This document shows, piece after piece, positions 1 to 11,274 of a stretch of DNA of 64,000 nucleotides. Below the pieces are notes generated by a model. That model was not told the DNA's origin, made no database searches, and was given only the letters and a program-made list of their open reading frames with translations. The DNA is from Oxytricha trifallax (lineage: Eukaryota; Ciliophora; Spirotrichea; Sporadotrichida; Oxytrichidae). The stretch is taken from contig ARYC01000359.1 of NCBI GenBank assembly GCA_000711775.1, positions 95,772 through 159,771 of the forward strand, read 5' to 3'. Both the position numbers and the translations under genes were made by a program. Positions within the stretch are counted from its first letter, which is position 1; every line of letters begins with the position of its first letter.

Positions 1-1001
1 AATTGATCAAATTTTCATATTTTTTATTGGATCAGGAACTACCTTATTAAGGGGAGGAAACTTTCCACCCTTGGTACAATATATCAATTTGATTTAGAAA
101 ACTAATATTGGATTAATAATTTTAGGGTTATAATATTAGTGGAATTGTAAAAAAAATTTAAAGTTCATCATTCCAAGGGCATATCAATTTAAGTGAACTG
201 TATATCATACAATTCTCACCTAAAATGCTCTATTTTAAATAAATAAATATAATTATGAAATTTTTTTAATAAAATGAATTAAATTTACAAATTGATTAAT
301 ATTTATTAATTATTAAATCAATTTTGTTATAATCTACCTAGATTTCAATACAATTATTAGAAATCTTATTAGATATTTATTGAAGGTACAATTTATGTCG
401 GAATGAAATATAATACTTTTTTTTAGAGAAAAGTGTGCACAGCAAATGAAAGCTTTATATCCAAAAGAAAGCCCATTTAATGATGCTTAATATAGAAAAT
501 TTATAGAATAAGATCACTACTAATATGTATAAAATTAAGCATAAAAAACATTGTAAACTTGCAGAAGAAGTAGTAATCTCAAATATATTGAGTCAGAATT
601 TATAAGTTTATGTTAATCATTGAATAAATGCCAACTATACCTAATATTATGCATTATGTTTATAAACTCACATTTCAAAAACACTACTTCCAAAATTCTC
701 TATGAAATATTTTTTAATATTAATAAATTGACCTAAATACACTAAAAATTCGATTAAAATTTTTTCTTATTAAAATTTAAATAAAATTTCTTAAGGGGTT
801 TTGGTTTTGATTGCTGAATGAGAAAAATTATAAACTTTAAAAATAACAAAAATTAAATCCATTTTATGTAAATCTTTATAAATTAGACATCTAAACTTTT
901 AAATTTAATTGCTTCTAACTATACGAACTCTAATTTATTTGACACATATTTTGGTGAATTTATTTATAAATTATTTTAAAATTTATCAAAATTCATATTG
1001 A
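1..1001. other. AT-rich 5' stretch, mostly noncoding
   Basis: Strongly AT-rich. The only structured part is near 45-75, where a TTAAGGGGAGG tract is followed by a CTTTCCACCC tract; this resembles the G-rich TTAA-type ends of the small element at 34337-34747 and may be one end of a related element, but the match is loose. A possible exon lies at 427-817 and is listed separately. The stretch 820-1001 just upstream of the SNF2-like gene holds its presumed promoter; no distinct motif was seen. Confidence 0.4.
427..817 (+). CDS. possible terminal exon of an unknown protein
   Basis: With TAA/TAG as glutamine, a frame is open from a plausible acceptor (T-rich tract ending TTTTAG at 421-426) to a TGA at 815-817. 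The first 50 or so codons look protein-like: they start EKCAQQMKALYPKESPF and hold cysteines and many Q/K residues. Beyond about 600 the composition drifts to AT-rich filler that stays open only because TGA is rare, so the true end may be earlier or cut by an IES. A donor-like GTACAA at about 386 would give a 41-nt intron, but I could not make the upstream phase fit. No family recognised. Confidence 0.25.
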
Positions 1002-4000
1002 ATGTCAGATTGTGAAATTAATTTCATGGACAATGATTCAGGAAATGATTCTGATGGACCGGGAAGACCAGTTTTTAAAAATGGTATGGGCAGGGGAAGA
1101 GGTAATCATAAATATTTTAAATAAAAAAGTAAGAGTGGCCCAGGAATAAAGAAAGCTTAACATAATTATAAACTAAAAGATGCAAAAAAGAAGCAACAAA
1201 ATCTGATAAATATTATCGGAGGGACTTGTGATAATGAAAATTTAAGAGAAGAAAAAAGTACAAAGGTGTTTGAAGAGGCTAATTAGAATGAGGACTGTGA
1301 CTAATTTGAAAAAGAGCTAATGTCAAGTAAGTATTCATTCAAGGGGAAGAAAGGTTTTGGTTATTAAAAATTTGGAGGAAAACGTGGACCCTACCAGCGC
1401 AAAATAAAAATGAATCCAGAAGATATCCCCGAAGAATTTAAAAGCCGTAGAAATCTATAAAACGCCTCTAACGATGAAGTGGATGATATGAGTGAATTTA
1501 AGTTTAAGAAACCGAAGTACAACAACTTCAAGAAAAAGATTGTAGACAATTCTGAATCTTAACAATCCAGTAATAATTTTGATCCAGAGAGATTTTTGGA
1601 TGCCGCTTATCCCGAATTAGGCCAAGAAGATACTTAAGAGTCAAATGCTTACAGGAAACATTAGTAGAGAATCAATTGGTTTAAACAGTAGAAGATTTAG
1701 AAAAAGAAACAGCAAACTTAAACTTAAAAAAGTGGAGGGTTGTTCACTTCATAAATAGGGGATGACTACATTGTTAGTGATATTAGACCCAGTAAGAGGA
1801 GAAAGAAGTAAGTTATTGATTTTATTTTATTGCTATAGAGCTTAAAATCCGGATGGAGATCATTAAAAAGATGATCTAATTATTGAATCGTTTGAAGGAC
1901 CGACTTTAAAAAACTAAGGATAACTCCCTAAAGAGATAAATTTCTCTTAAATCTAAGATGGCTTAGAAATGCCAGAAACGATCACTTTTACTAATACTTT
2001 AACTTATGGAAGAATTGTTGGACAGCCCCCAAAAGAAAATCAAGATAAAGATGCTCCTGATTTAGTAAAATACGTTAAAGGATATGGTGTAATTTTACTA
2101 TGTTGCATTAAATTATTCTTTTTAGAGTGTCAAAGGACTGCACTATAGAAAGTATATTGCTTTAGAATTACTATCTGAACATACTTTTGCTTGTAGCTTT
2201 CATAAGTTCTTTTCAAATGAAATTAAAAGTTTAATTAGTGTAAGCTTAAAAAATATTTAATTAATTCATAGACAATCAGAAATACAAGGTTTTCACCAGA
2301 AATGAGAGTTTGGGTTATAAGTGTTTTAAGCTATGAAGCATTAATGCAAGATCTAAAAAGAATCTGCCATACAAATAATATTCACATTGAGGACATTCCA
2401 TAATTTGCAATAAATCTCATGAAAGTATAAATTCCATTTACTTTGTAAAATGGCAGAAAATCTAAGTATGATTATAAGAAAGATACCACAGTTCGATTAA
2501 AGCTAGAAGAGTTTTTACCACCTTTGATATATAGATAGTTATATTCCTTTCAGAGAGATGGTATAAAAAAAGGAATAAAATTTAATGGTAGAATTCTAAT
2601 TAATGATGATTTTGGAACTGGCAAGTCTCTTTAAGCTTTAGGATTATCAATTGCTTACAGAAACGAATGGCCACTTTTAATTTTGTGTCCAAGGTTTTGT
2701 CAATATATGTGGAGGTATGAAATACTAAAATGGCTACCTGGCTATGACATCAATAGAATTTAAATCATTAGGAATGATAAACAGGAATTTACAAGTTAGT
2801 TTCAAATGGTTATTATCCCTTATGATATCGCTGCTACAATCCCAGTGCGAATAGAAAATTTTGGATTTAAAGTATGCATAGCAGATGAAGTCCAACTATT
2901 TAAGCAAAGAGAGACTAAAACAAACAAAATATTAATTGAACTTATTTCAAAGATGAAAAGAGTCATTTTATTAACAGGGAGTAATTTGACAAAGAAGCCT
3001 TAAGAGATTTATAGCATGATGAAAATGGTTAGACCAGATATCATGCCTGGATTTTATGAATTTGGCTATAGATATTGTGATCCTCGACAATCATTTGATG
3101 GTATTGATTTTTCAAATGCAGGGAATATGATTGAGTTGAAGCAATTGTTAGACAAGAGAATTTAAACAATTTTCAAGCGAAAGTATGTTTTCAATGAACT
3201 CCCAGATATTGTGAGACAAAAACTTGAAGTGCACTGTGAAACATCCATAATTGTAAAAATGCAATAGCTTTTGCTAAACTATGTAGTACCAAGAGAAGTA
3301 CAAAATCCTGATTTAAGCTTTTTCGAAGAAATGTTCTTGACCTACTTTCAAACACCAGATAAAGTTTAATCGAAATTTTTATGTGACCCAATAGATGATA
3401 GTAAATTGAGTTTCTAGAAAAGCTTAGTTTAGATATTTAGAGATCTATATGATTACTCTGGTTAAGCCAAACTTAAAGCAACTTATGAAGTCATTGATAA
3501 TATTTTGGAGAATGGAATGAGAGTGCTGATATTTGGCTACCACCTGTATTTTATAACTGCAATTGAAGATCATTTGACCAGCAAGGTCAAATTTTTATAT
3601 TTGGGTAAGAATGTTGATACCGATTACAAATAAGATATTTGCTAAAAGTTTAACGAAGACGATTCGTACAAAGCGGTTCTTATTGATTTAAGCGAAGATT
3701 TGTCAGATATTCAGTTTCTGACGCCAAATACAGTGATATTATTTGCTGAAACGTTTTGGAATTGGGACTATATGGAGAAAGCAGAGAGTTTAATTGTTAC
3801 ACCAGGCATGAAGTCAGCAAATAATGTAATCTATCTTTTTGGGAGATACACTCTTGATGAGTACATTTTCAAGCTTTTGTACAGACAAAATAATGAACTT
3901 TATTAATAACTTGAGCCGCTGCAACTTGACTTAGATGATTTCAGAATAAAAGAAAACCTTGGCCAAAACTACGATGAGTTAAAATGTACTCAAATAAATT

Positions 4001-4383
4001 GGAACTCTCAATCATTCTAAACATTCTCACAAATTACTGAATAATCATGCAACGATCAAAATTTAGACATAAGTAATATAGATCCCTTAGCCCCTGCAAA
4101 GATTTTTCAAAAGGGTGGTTCAATGACGCTTGATAATATGTTTTTGAAGTAACGCATAGAAAATTAGCACTAAGAAATGATAAACCAAAATTCAAGCAAA
4201 ATTATAAAGTAAAATAATCATAATCATAATTCAGATGATAGTTAATAATCTGATGTGAACGAGGATGACTTGGCATCTGTAATGACTCAACAAAAACATT
4301 AAAATAATAATGATTAGAAATTAAATAAAAACGCTTTAGAAGACATGAAGGATGAAGACCTCATGATGTTTTTAGAAATGTGA
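1002..4383 (+). CDS. SMARCAL1: SMARCAL1-type SNF2 annealing-helicase homologue with degenerate helicase motifs
   Basis: Predicted 1093 aa after removing three introns (1808-1838, 2089-2125, 2240-2271); TAA/TAG read as Q, TGA stop at 4381. Residues 1-340 are charged and Q/K/G-rich, with GRGRG and basic clusters suggesting nucleic-acid binding. A HARP-like domain follows (about residues 345-425, including RFSPEMRVWVISVLSYEAL), which is diagnostic of SMARCAL1/HARP proteins that rewind RPA-coated DNA at stalled forks. The SNF2 core follows: motif I reads DDFGTGKS and the next block EWPLLILCPRF aligns with SMARCAL1. Motif II is DEVQ rather than DESH, motif III is LTGSN rather than LSGTP, and the QAEDRxHRIGQ motif VI is replaced by KAESLIVTPGMKS. 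The Walker lysine and the acid pair survive, but loss of motif VI arginines argues against normal ATPase coupling. The C-terminus is Q/N-rich. No IES was needed to keep it open. It may be a divergent paralogue with a structural role. Confidence 0.82.
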
Positions 4384-4484
4384 TTTATTTTAATTATTTA
4401 ATTTAGATTATTGACCCTTTGATCTTTCTTGTCATATATGATATGTTTTAATAATTATAATAAATTTTAAATATTTTACTCTAT

Positions 4485-6807
4485 TCACAAAAATTCTTCA
4501 ATATAAGTAGTAAACATTTGAGTCTCAATAAAACATTTAAGAAATGGTTAATCCTATTTGCTAGCTTGGTTAATTATTATTTCACCCATTTCTTTTGCCA
4601 AATTTTCACTCTTATATGACTATTTCTTGTTTCTTATGTTTTTGAGACTCCCTAAAATGTACTTCTTCAAAGCCTATCTGATTGTGAGACAAATATTCCT
4701 GCATTTAGCTTTTTGTTTATCGTTAAAAACCAAAGCAATATCTTAGACAAAGGAACTACGAGCACTCTCAAGAGTGTATTCAAACGACTATTCTTCATTT
4801 GTAAGTATGTTTGTAGATTAGTTCACAACTTTAAATATGTCCTTACTGAAACTTTGATAATCATCATCTATTTTCCCAACTAAATCCTCAAAGTGAAATG
4901 GTGGTCTTGGCATATTGTCTTTGTTCCATATGATTTCTCCACTCTCCACAAACACCCAAATTTTAGAGTCTCTTTCATCGTCTGAGAGCTGGAGCTCTCT
5001 AAATTCTCTCTTTGTTATGCCTACTAATAAGGGCACTGGTGCTTCAATCATATCTATTAGGGGATGAGGAAGGATTGGTACTAAGGCAAAGCACCACTTA
5101 AATGGATAAAGTAGACAGTTCAGTCCTAGAATTGCTGATGAGACGAGGTTTGATTTTCCAACGAAAATAATTGATTTTTCAAGAAGAACTGCAGAGAGAA
5201 GCTGCAAAAATTTATTAGCTGGGAATATAAAATGAATGGAAATATTTCTATTGAATGTTACATTATAACTAGAATAATTAAGGACAAAACCAGCTGTGTT
5301 CTAAAAATGGCACCTCAGTGATAGTTGGCAAATCATACTTAAGTTAACCGATTTCTTAATTAAACTCAAGTACAATTTGGTCATTTTACATCTCAATATC
5401 AAGTTAATAGTATTTATCCAGTATTTATAACATATCATTGTTTAGAAGATCTTACTATAAATGTGAAAATATATCTCTCAGGAGTTAGACTTTAAAAACT
5501 TTTTCTTATGAGAAATTTCTCAAATTATTAATAGTTTGCTAATTTAAGATGTTAGCTGAAGCTATAATACAATTATCTTTGACAACATTGGCAAGTAAGT
5601 TGATGGCTTCTAAGTGAAGTTAATAAAAATGATTCGAGAACATAAAGCAATAAGCTTTCTTAGTAGCAAATATCTTAGAGTCATTGTAATGTTTTTCTAG
5701 TTAACTATCTGATAAATTGACCTTGTTATTAAAATCAGAGTCTGAAGTCAGTTCATTTAAAATAACACAGATACAGTTATATTACTTTTCTTATATGCCT
5801 CCTTCTGGAAAGGTCTCTTGGTATTCATTGTTATTTCTAGATTTAGTTAAAGAAGTATCACTTTGATTCTCCTCATCAGCATTCATCGTAAAAATAAAGC
5901 ACTGCTCCCTTAAATTCTTGGTTTGATATAGAATTTTTTGGAAGATTGTCTTAGATTTCTCATTAAGATTTTCTCCCTTTGATTTTATTCTTCTTACTTC
6001 AACACCATCTGGAAAACAAAAGTCTTTAACTACTCTTCTTCTATCACAGACATCTTCTGATTGACTTGAATACATGTAAAGAGTTTTAGGATTTAAATAT
6101 TAAGAAGTACTTTTTGTCCAATCAATAGTACTAATCTCAGTTTCGTCAACTCCTATAATGAAGAACTCTTCAAATAATCTATGGGAATTTTAGCTTCTCT
6201 TTTCGTTAGAATTGTTGAATTGGTTCTTATCAAATAAGTTGTTAGTGCTTCGAATATTCTGAATAGGTGTTCCAAAGTTATGAGGCTTATTGACTTTTGA
6301 TTGAAGCAATATAGAAGATTAGTTTATATCAATTAGGGTACTAGAGTGTTATAGTGCTGATGATTACAGTCTATCAGAGATTTCATCAAATGGAATTGAA
6401 TTTGAATTCTTTTCAATTTACTTAAGTAAATCTAAATTTGGCATTGATTTTAATAAAGGATTTCCAATCGCAGATTAGTCATTTCTATATCCCATTGTCA
6501 TGCCTCCCACTCTGAAGGGATTTAGGAATTCCATTTACTTGGAAGCATGAGTGATTCTTGCATAAGTGGGATTTTTAATCAACTTGCTCTCCCCTAGAGA
6601 CAGGCTTTTATCTTTAGTATCAGTTGGAGTGTTTTAGAAATCTTGCTCTTCATCTGAGTGATTTTAACTCTTTCCTTCTTCTTTGATTGTTTAGTACTCT
6701 CGGAATGACTCAATATTTTTCTTTTCAAGTTTAACTGTGGTAGTTCAAATATTTACTAAAAAACTAAATAATTCTAATTATAACTGTCTTATTAATCTAT
6801 TTTCCAT
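4485..6807 (-). CDS. DENN-domain protein (putative Rab GEF)
   Basis: Predicted 749 aa; start ATG at 6807, TGA at 4487-4485. Two introns make the frame continuous: a 30-nt intron near codon 14 (phase 1) and a 43-nt intron just before the cDENN core. The N-terminal 180 residues are polar and low-complexity. A uDENN block (LFEEFFIIGVDE, then FCFPDGVEV) is followed by the cDENN core LLSAVLLEKSIIFVGKS, LYPFKW and VPILPHPLIDMIEAPVPLL, then a dDENN-like tail ending QPFLKCFIETQMFTTYIEEF. DENN modules act as guanine-nucleotide exchange factors for Rab GTPases in membrane traffic; the specific Rab cannot be told. The gene is convergent with the SNF2 gene (101-bp gap) and its promoter side abuts the foldback element at 6914. 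No IES was required. Confidence 0.85.
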
Positions 6808-6913
6808 GGAAACCATAAATTAAGAATTACTAATGGAATTTACTTTTAAGTTACCTAAATGAACCTACAATAATGCAGATTTTAAATAATATATTCACTA
6901 TGTAACATTATAT

Positions 6914-8099
6914 GTTCACCGCCGAGGTACCTCCCCCCACCCCTCCCCCCAGTCCCTAAACCGAGGTACCTCCCCCCACCCCTCCCCCAGTCCCTAAACC
7001 GAGGTACCTCCCCAAACCCCTCCCTCCACCTCAAAATGAAGTCCCCCTTATATTCCCCACTTTAAATGAAAAAACATATTCCCAAGGTATGAATCGACTC
7101 ACTTGTGACATCTCACTCTCCTTATAATATTTACTCTTAAATGACATAAATTTTTCTATAATCTTTAATATCATTTTTATAGCTATGTTGATGTTATTTT
7201 TAATTTTTGGCAACTCTCACTTCGTCCGTCAAATATTTTTTAGATATACTCCAATCGGAAAATATATTTCAATTGAGTTTAGATTATCTAGAATTTTTGC
7301 AGATTTTATTAATACAATAGATTATACACATAAAAATTACAAAAATCTTTTTCAACCTAAATCAACTTCATTCGATTTTAATATAAAAATTAGCATGAGT
7401 AAATTTTATAAAATACTTATTTACTGTCAAGAATAAAAACTCTTATTTCATAATTTATGAATATATTCAAAAATGATTATGTTTGTTGATTTTATTATTA
7501 TTTCAAAATATTGAATATATTCATAAATTATGAAATAAGAGTTTTTATTCTTGACAGTAAATAAGTATTTTGTAAAATTTACTCATGCTAATTTTGATAT
7601 TAAAATCGAATGAAGTTGATTTAGGTTGAAAAAGATTTTTGTAATTTTTATGTGTATAATCTATTGTATTATTAAAATCTGCAAAAATTCTAGATAATCT
7701 AAACTCAATTGAAATATATTTTCCGATTGGAGTATATCTAAAAAATATTTGACGGACGAAGTGAGAGTTGCCAAAAATTAAAAATAACATCAACATAGCT
7801 ATAAAAATGATATTAAAGATTATAGAAAAATTTATGTCATTTAAGAGTAAATATTATAAGGAGAGTGAGATGTCACAAGTGAGTCGTTTCATACCTTGGG
7901 AATATGTTTTTTCATTTAAAGTGGGGAATATAAGGGGGACTTCATTTTGAGGTGGGGGAGGGGTTGGGGAGGTACCTCGGTTTAGGGACTGGGGGAGGGG
8001 TGGGGGGAGGTACCTCGGTTTAGGGACTGGGGGAGGGGTGGGGGAGTACTCGGTTTAGGGACTGGGGGGAGGGGTGGGGGGAGGTACCCCGGGGTGAAC
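6914..8099. mobile_element. foldback element 1: long inverted repeats with GC-rich minisatellite ends
   Basis: Two nearly identical inverted arms, about 6914-7470 and 7511-8099, are separated by about 40 bp. Outer ends start GTTCACC and end GGTGAAC. Flanks CATTATAT (6906-6913) and AATTATAT (8100-8107) look like an 8-bp target duplication with one mismatch, the size expected for hAT-type insertions. Each end carries 2-4 tandem copies of a roughly 38-bp C/G-rich unit containing GAGGTACCTC and runs of C (left) or G (right). The 60- and 83-codon frames in the arms are mirror copies of each other and look incidental. No transposase is visible, so it is non-autonomous. The arms differ at only a few positions, implying recent insertion or gene conversion. 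Confidence 0.85.
6945..7020. repeat. C-rich minisatellite, left end of foldback 1
   Basis: Tandem units of about 38 bp, each containing CCGAGGTACCTCCCC then C-rich sequence and AGTCCCTAAA. The mirror copy on the right arm (about 7955-8090) is G-rich on the + strand, with several GGGG runs per unit that could form G-quadruplexes. The right arm has one more unit than the left, which accounts for most of the arm-length difference. Confidence 0.75.
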
Positions 8100-8241
8100 A
8101 ATTATATATTGCAAATTAGATATGCCCTTATGGAACTAAAATTTAAATTTTCCTTAAGATTTTTTTCAAGTTGATATTTATAATACGTGATTATATAAAT
8201 TAATATAATTGTGAAATGATATAAGAATAACATTCTTATAT

Positions 8242-8505
8242 AAAACCCCGTTAGTCAATTAAGAATGAAGATTGGGGATTAAGAATAATGAAATTAAGAA
8301 TTAATTATAATTGGCTGAAATTTAATATAATTAGGCTAAAAACAAATTTACGCACCCTGATTGGTTTATTTTATAGAGACAATTAATCGAGCCAATGGCT
8401 TTAATAATTAGCCAAAACTTTAATAATTTACGCCAATTATAATTAATTCTTAATTTCATTATTCTTAATCCCCAATCTTCATTCTTAATTGACTAACGGG
8501 GTTTT
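8242..8505. mobile_element. 264-bp MITE with C4A4-type termini
   Basis: Perfect or near-perfect terminal inverted repeats of about 75 bp: the left begins AAAACCCCGTTAGTCAATTA and the right ends CTAACGGGGTTTT. The flanks are TATA-rich on both sides (TATAT left, ATAAA right). The interior is AT-rich with no ORF. The outermost 8 bp equal one unit of spirotrich telomere sequence (C4A4), as in TBE transposons, so this could be a non-autonomous relative. The insertion sits at the 3' end of the Q/N-rich gene and supplies its in-frame TGA at 8479-8481. Confidence 0.85.
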
Positions 8506-11170
8506 ATAAATAACTACTGTGGCAGTAGGAACAAACTTCTGCCTTCTACTCATTTTCTTATTAGTAGATCTATTTATTATACTTTTTTCCATCTCCTTCT
8601 TTTGATTATCACTGTAAGAAGCGGCTCTATACGTTTCTTTCATTTAATCATTGAGGGATAATGGCCCCAATTTTTAGACTGGAGTCTCCAACAATAGGTG
8701 TTTGTCTGTGAAAGTCTGATCCTCCATAATTCTTTGAGTTTTCAGTAAATGGTCATCTTCTTCTAATAGGACTTTCAAATTGTTTGACTATTTGACTCTT
8801 TTGTCTTTAGGGCTCTGATACATCATAATTTCTTCATTTTAGAAATTAACCTGAGCTCTATTATTTGACTCTTTATTTCTTTATCTTTAAGCATTAACGC
8901 TCTCTATGAAGTCGTAATCCTCATCTTCGTTTTCAACAATTACATCGTCGTCATTTTGGGCGTCTTATCGATTATAGTTATCATAGTTCTCAAATTCTAG
9001 GCTGCTTGTAATCTGTAGATTCTGGTACCTTTGATCGATACTTTCCTTCCTTAGCATGTGTGATGGTTGAATTTGATGCATTTTATTCACTGTAACATTT
9101 TCATTAAACTACATACTTTTAGGAACTTTCTTCTCTGCTAATTTCCTCTGGTCTCTCTTAAGTTTTGCAAAATATTAATGTTAAGCGATTCTTATAGGAT
9201 CTTGTTTTAACTTGATGGCCTGCATATTGCCTCCAGTTTCATCTAAGTGCATCATCTTAAATCTACTAAAGCCTAAATTGTAAGTTTTATTCATACCCAG
9301 GATTGTTTTAATGTTATCTTTATGAAATTAGTCTGGAATATGAGCTGATTAATTTGATTCTCTCAAGGTGTTTTAGTTTGATTGTTCATTTTAATCCAAC
9401 TAAAAGAAATTGAGTTGTTATGAATTCCTTACATCAACATCATCTTAGTTTTATTATTAGGAGTTAATTAGAATTTAATGATCTCCACTCTTAAATTTCT
9501 TAAGAGCTTGGTTCTTTTGATTTTTATCAACTTAAGGGAGACCATTATTAGAGTTGGAGTCATTGAAATTAAAAGCCATGGGATCATTATTGTCTGTATA
9601 ATCAATAGATAGTCCTTGAACAGTTTAAGTATCATATTTTATGAAATTATTTGAGGGATGATTCCTCACTCGTTTGGTTTCCTGAAGCTATTTGAATGCA
9701 TCAGAATTAAAGTCATTCAATTAATCTGATGGGAACATTTATCTGTCAATAGAATTTTAAGTCTGCATATTTTTGAAGCTTTCTAAAGTGCTTCGTTACT
9801 GGGAATCATTTGAGCTTCTTTGCTAGCTGTCTCTTACTTTATTTTTTGTTACTTAAATGTTGATTGCATCATATATCTCTGTTTATTTATTAAAATTTAA
9901 TCATTAACATAGATTTTAATTAGACTCTTAATTAAATAATAAAGCACTAATTATATAAAAATAGCTTATTAAATTATATTTAAATTGATGGTTTAATTCC
10001 TAGCATTGTCTTCCTCTAAAGAATTATTATTAGTATTAGAATTGTTCGATCCATTCCTATTTCTTGAACTCGACCTTATTTTGCTGATCATAATAGGTTA
10101 ATTGTTAAGTTCTTAAGGTTAGTATTGTTACTGCTCCTGATTGAAATTTGTTGAATTCATTTTTTAAGCCATTAAAAGTTGAGTTAATCTAGGGCTAACA
10201 CTTCTAGGTCCTTCAAAATTAACTTCTGGTGATTGATACACAACACTGCTTTAATCTTGAATTTGGGATATTCCTGCACAGACTTATAAAATAAATTAAT
10301 CAAAATTAAATGGGATTTACATGTCATGCGTTTTTAAGCAGAGTTTTGTTGTTTGAGTTCTCCTGAAAGATATTGATTTCTTTGTTCTAAATATATCATT
10401 CTTTCTTTCATTTCTTCCAATTCATTTTGGAGTGAAATCCTCATTTCTCTCTCATTGTATAGCTCCTATTAAAATAATTATAACTGATTTAAACATACCT
10501 GCTATTATTAGAAGAGCTATTATTCTTGTTCTATACGCATTTGGTGTTCATCCTCATAGGACTACCTCCACATGCAATTATGATTTTTATTATTATTATA
10601 GTTTACTGGCTATTGCTACTATTGCTATTATTAAGGTTAAACTGATTGGAATTGCTAACTTTTCATGACTCCGTTAGTGTTTTTATTGCTACTTTGATTG
10701 CTATATTGGTGTGTCTTTTGAATGTTGTGTGCACTGTTGTTGTTTTACATATTATTTTGCAAGTTCTATGAGAAATTTTCATCTAAAGAGCTATTTTGCT
10801 TGACTATCATTGACAATTATGAATTGTGGGAGTGCATCTTAGTTAAGTTTTAAGGGTATCCTTGGCCTTACATGCCAATGCCAGACCCAAACCCTATATT
10901 CAAGCCATTTGGACTACCAAGACTCATAGGACTAGCAAAACTTTATTTAGCGGAGTGCATCGTTGAGGATTGTTAAGTGAATGTCAATCCATCTTGAGAT
11001 TGTAATTAAGTGCTATTTTGGTGCGATAGCATTTGCAAATTATTAGACTTATGGTTCCTACCTAGTTATATAGATACAACACTACCAATTCCTCTCTCTT
11101 TTTAATGAGAAATAGCTGAAGATTGAGTGGAAGTGGCTGCTTACTTATGATTTATATAGTTTTGACTCAT
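8479..11170 (-). CDS. Q/N-rich low-complexity protein with coiled coil; one IES
   Basis: Predicted 831 aa once two introns (10466-10498, 10283-10320) and one IES (125 bp, pointer ATCAA) are removed; the total is an exact multiple of three. Start ATG at 11170. The first 230 residues are S/Q/N-rich with a polyglutamine run encoded mainly by TAA/TAG; then comes a short coiled coil (ELYNEREMRISLQNELEEMK and onward). The rest is Q/N/D-rich, with basic patches (KLKRDQRKLAEKKV) and an acidic stretch (NEDEDYDF). No domain family recognised; prion-like composition would suit a scaffold or RNP protein, but this is inference. The stop lies inside the right arm of the MITE at 8242-8505. If that element is removed in the macronucleus, the frame would continue to a TGA at 8166-8168. 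It shares a 104-bp divergent upstream region with the membrane-protein gene at 11275. Confidence 0.72.
9860..9989. other. IES, 125 bp, pointer TTGAT (ATCAA on coding strand)
   Basis: Direct repeats at 9860-9864 and 9985-9989. The insert is AT-rich, and the two flanking coding segments are in different frames. Joining at one copy gives TIN-IQVTKNKVRD in a single frame and makes the gene length divisible by three. A 47-nt GT-AG intron nearby could also fix the frame, but its donor (GTCTAA) is atypical here. Confidence 0.7.
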
Positions 11171-11274
11171 TTTATTATTTAAATTTAAACTTAGTAATTT
11201 ATAATTAATCAAATCTCTAATTTGTAATTTAATAATTAAATAAAAGAGAGTTTTAAGATACTCTTAAGCAGAAA

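Noticed and set aside
7031-7950. 60- and 83-aa ORFs in the foldback arms
   Set aside because: Mirror copies produced by the palindrome; no domain or start context supports coding.
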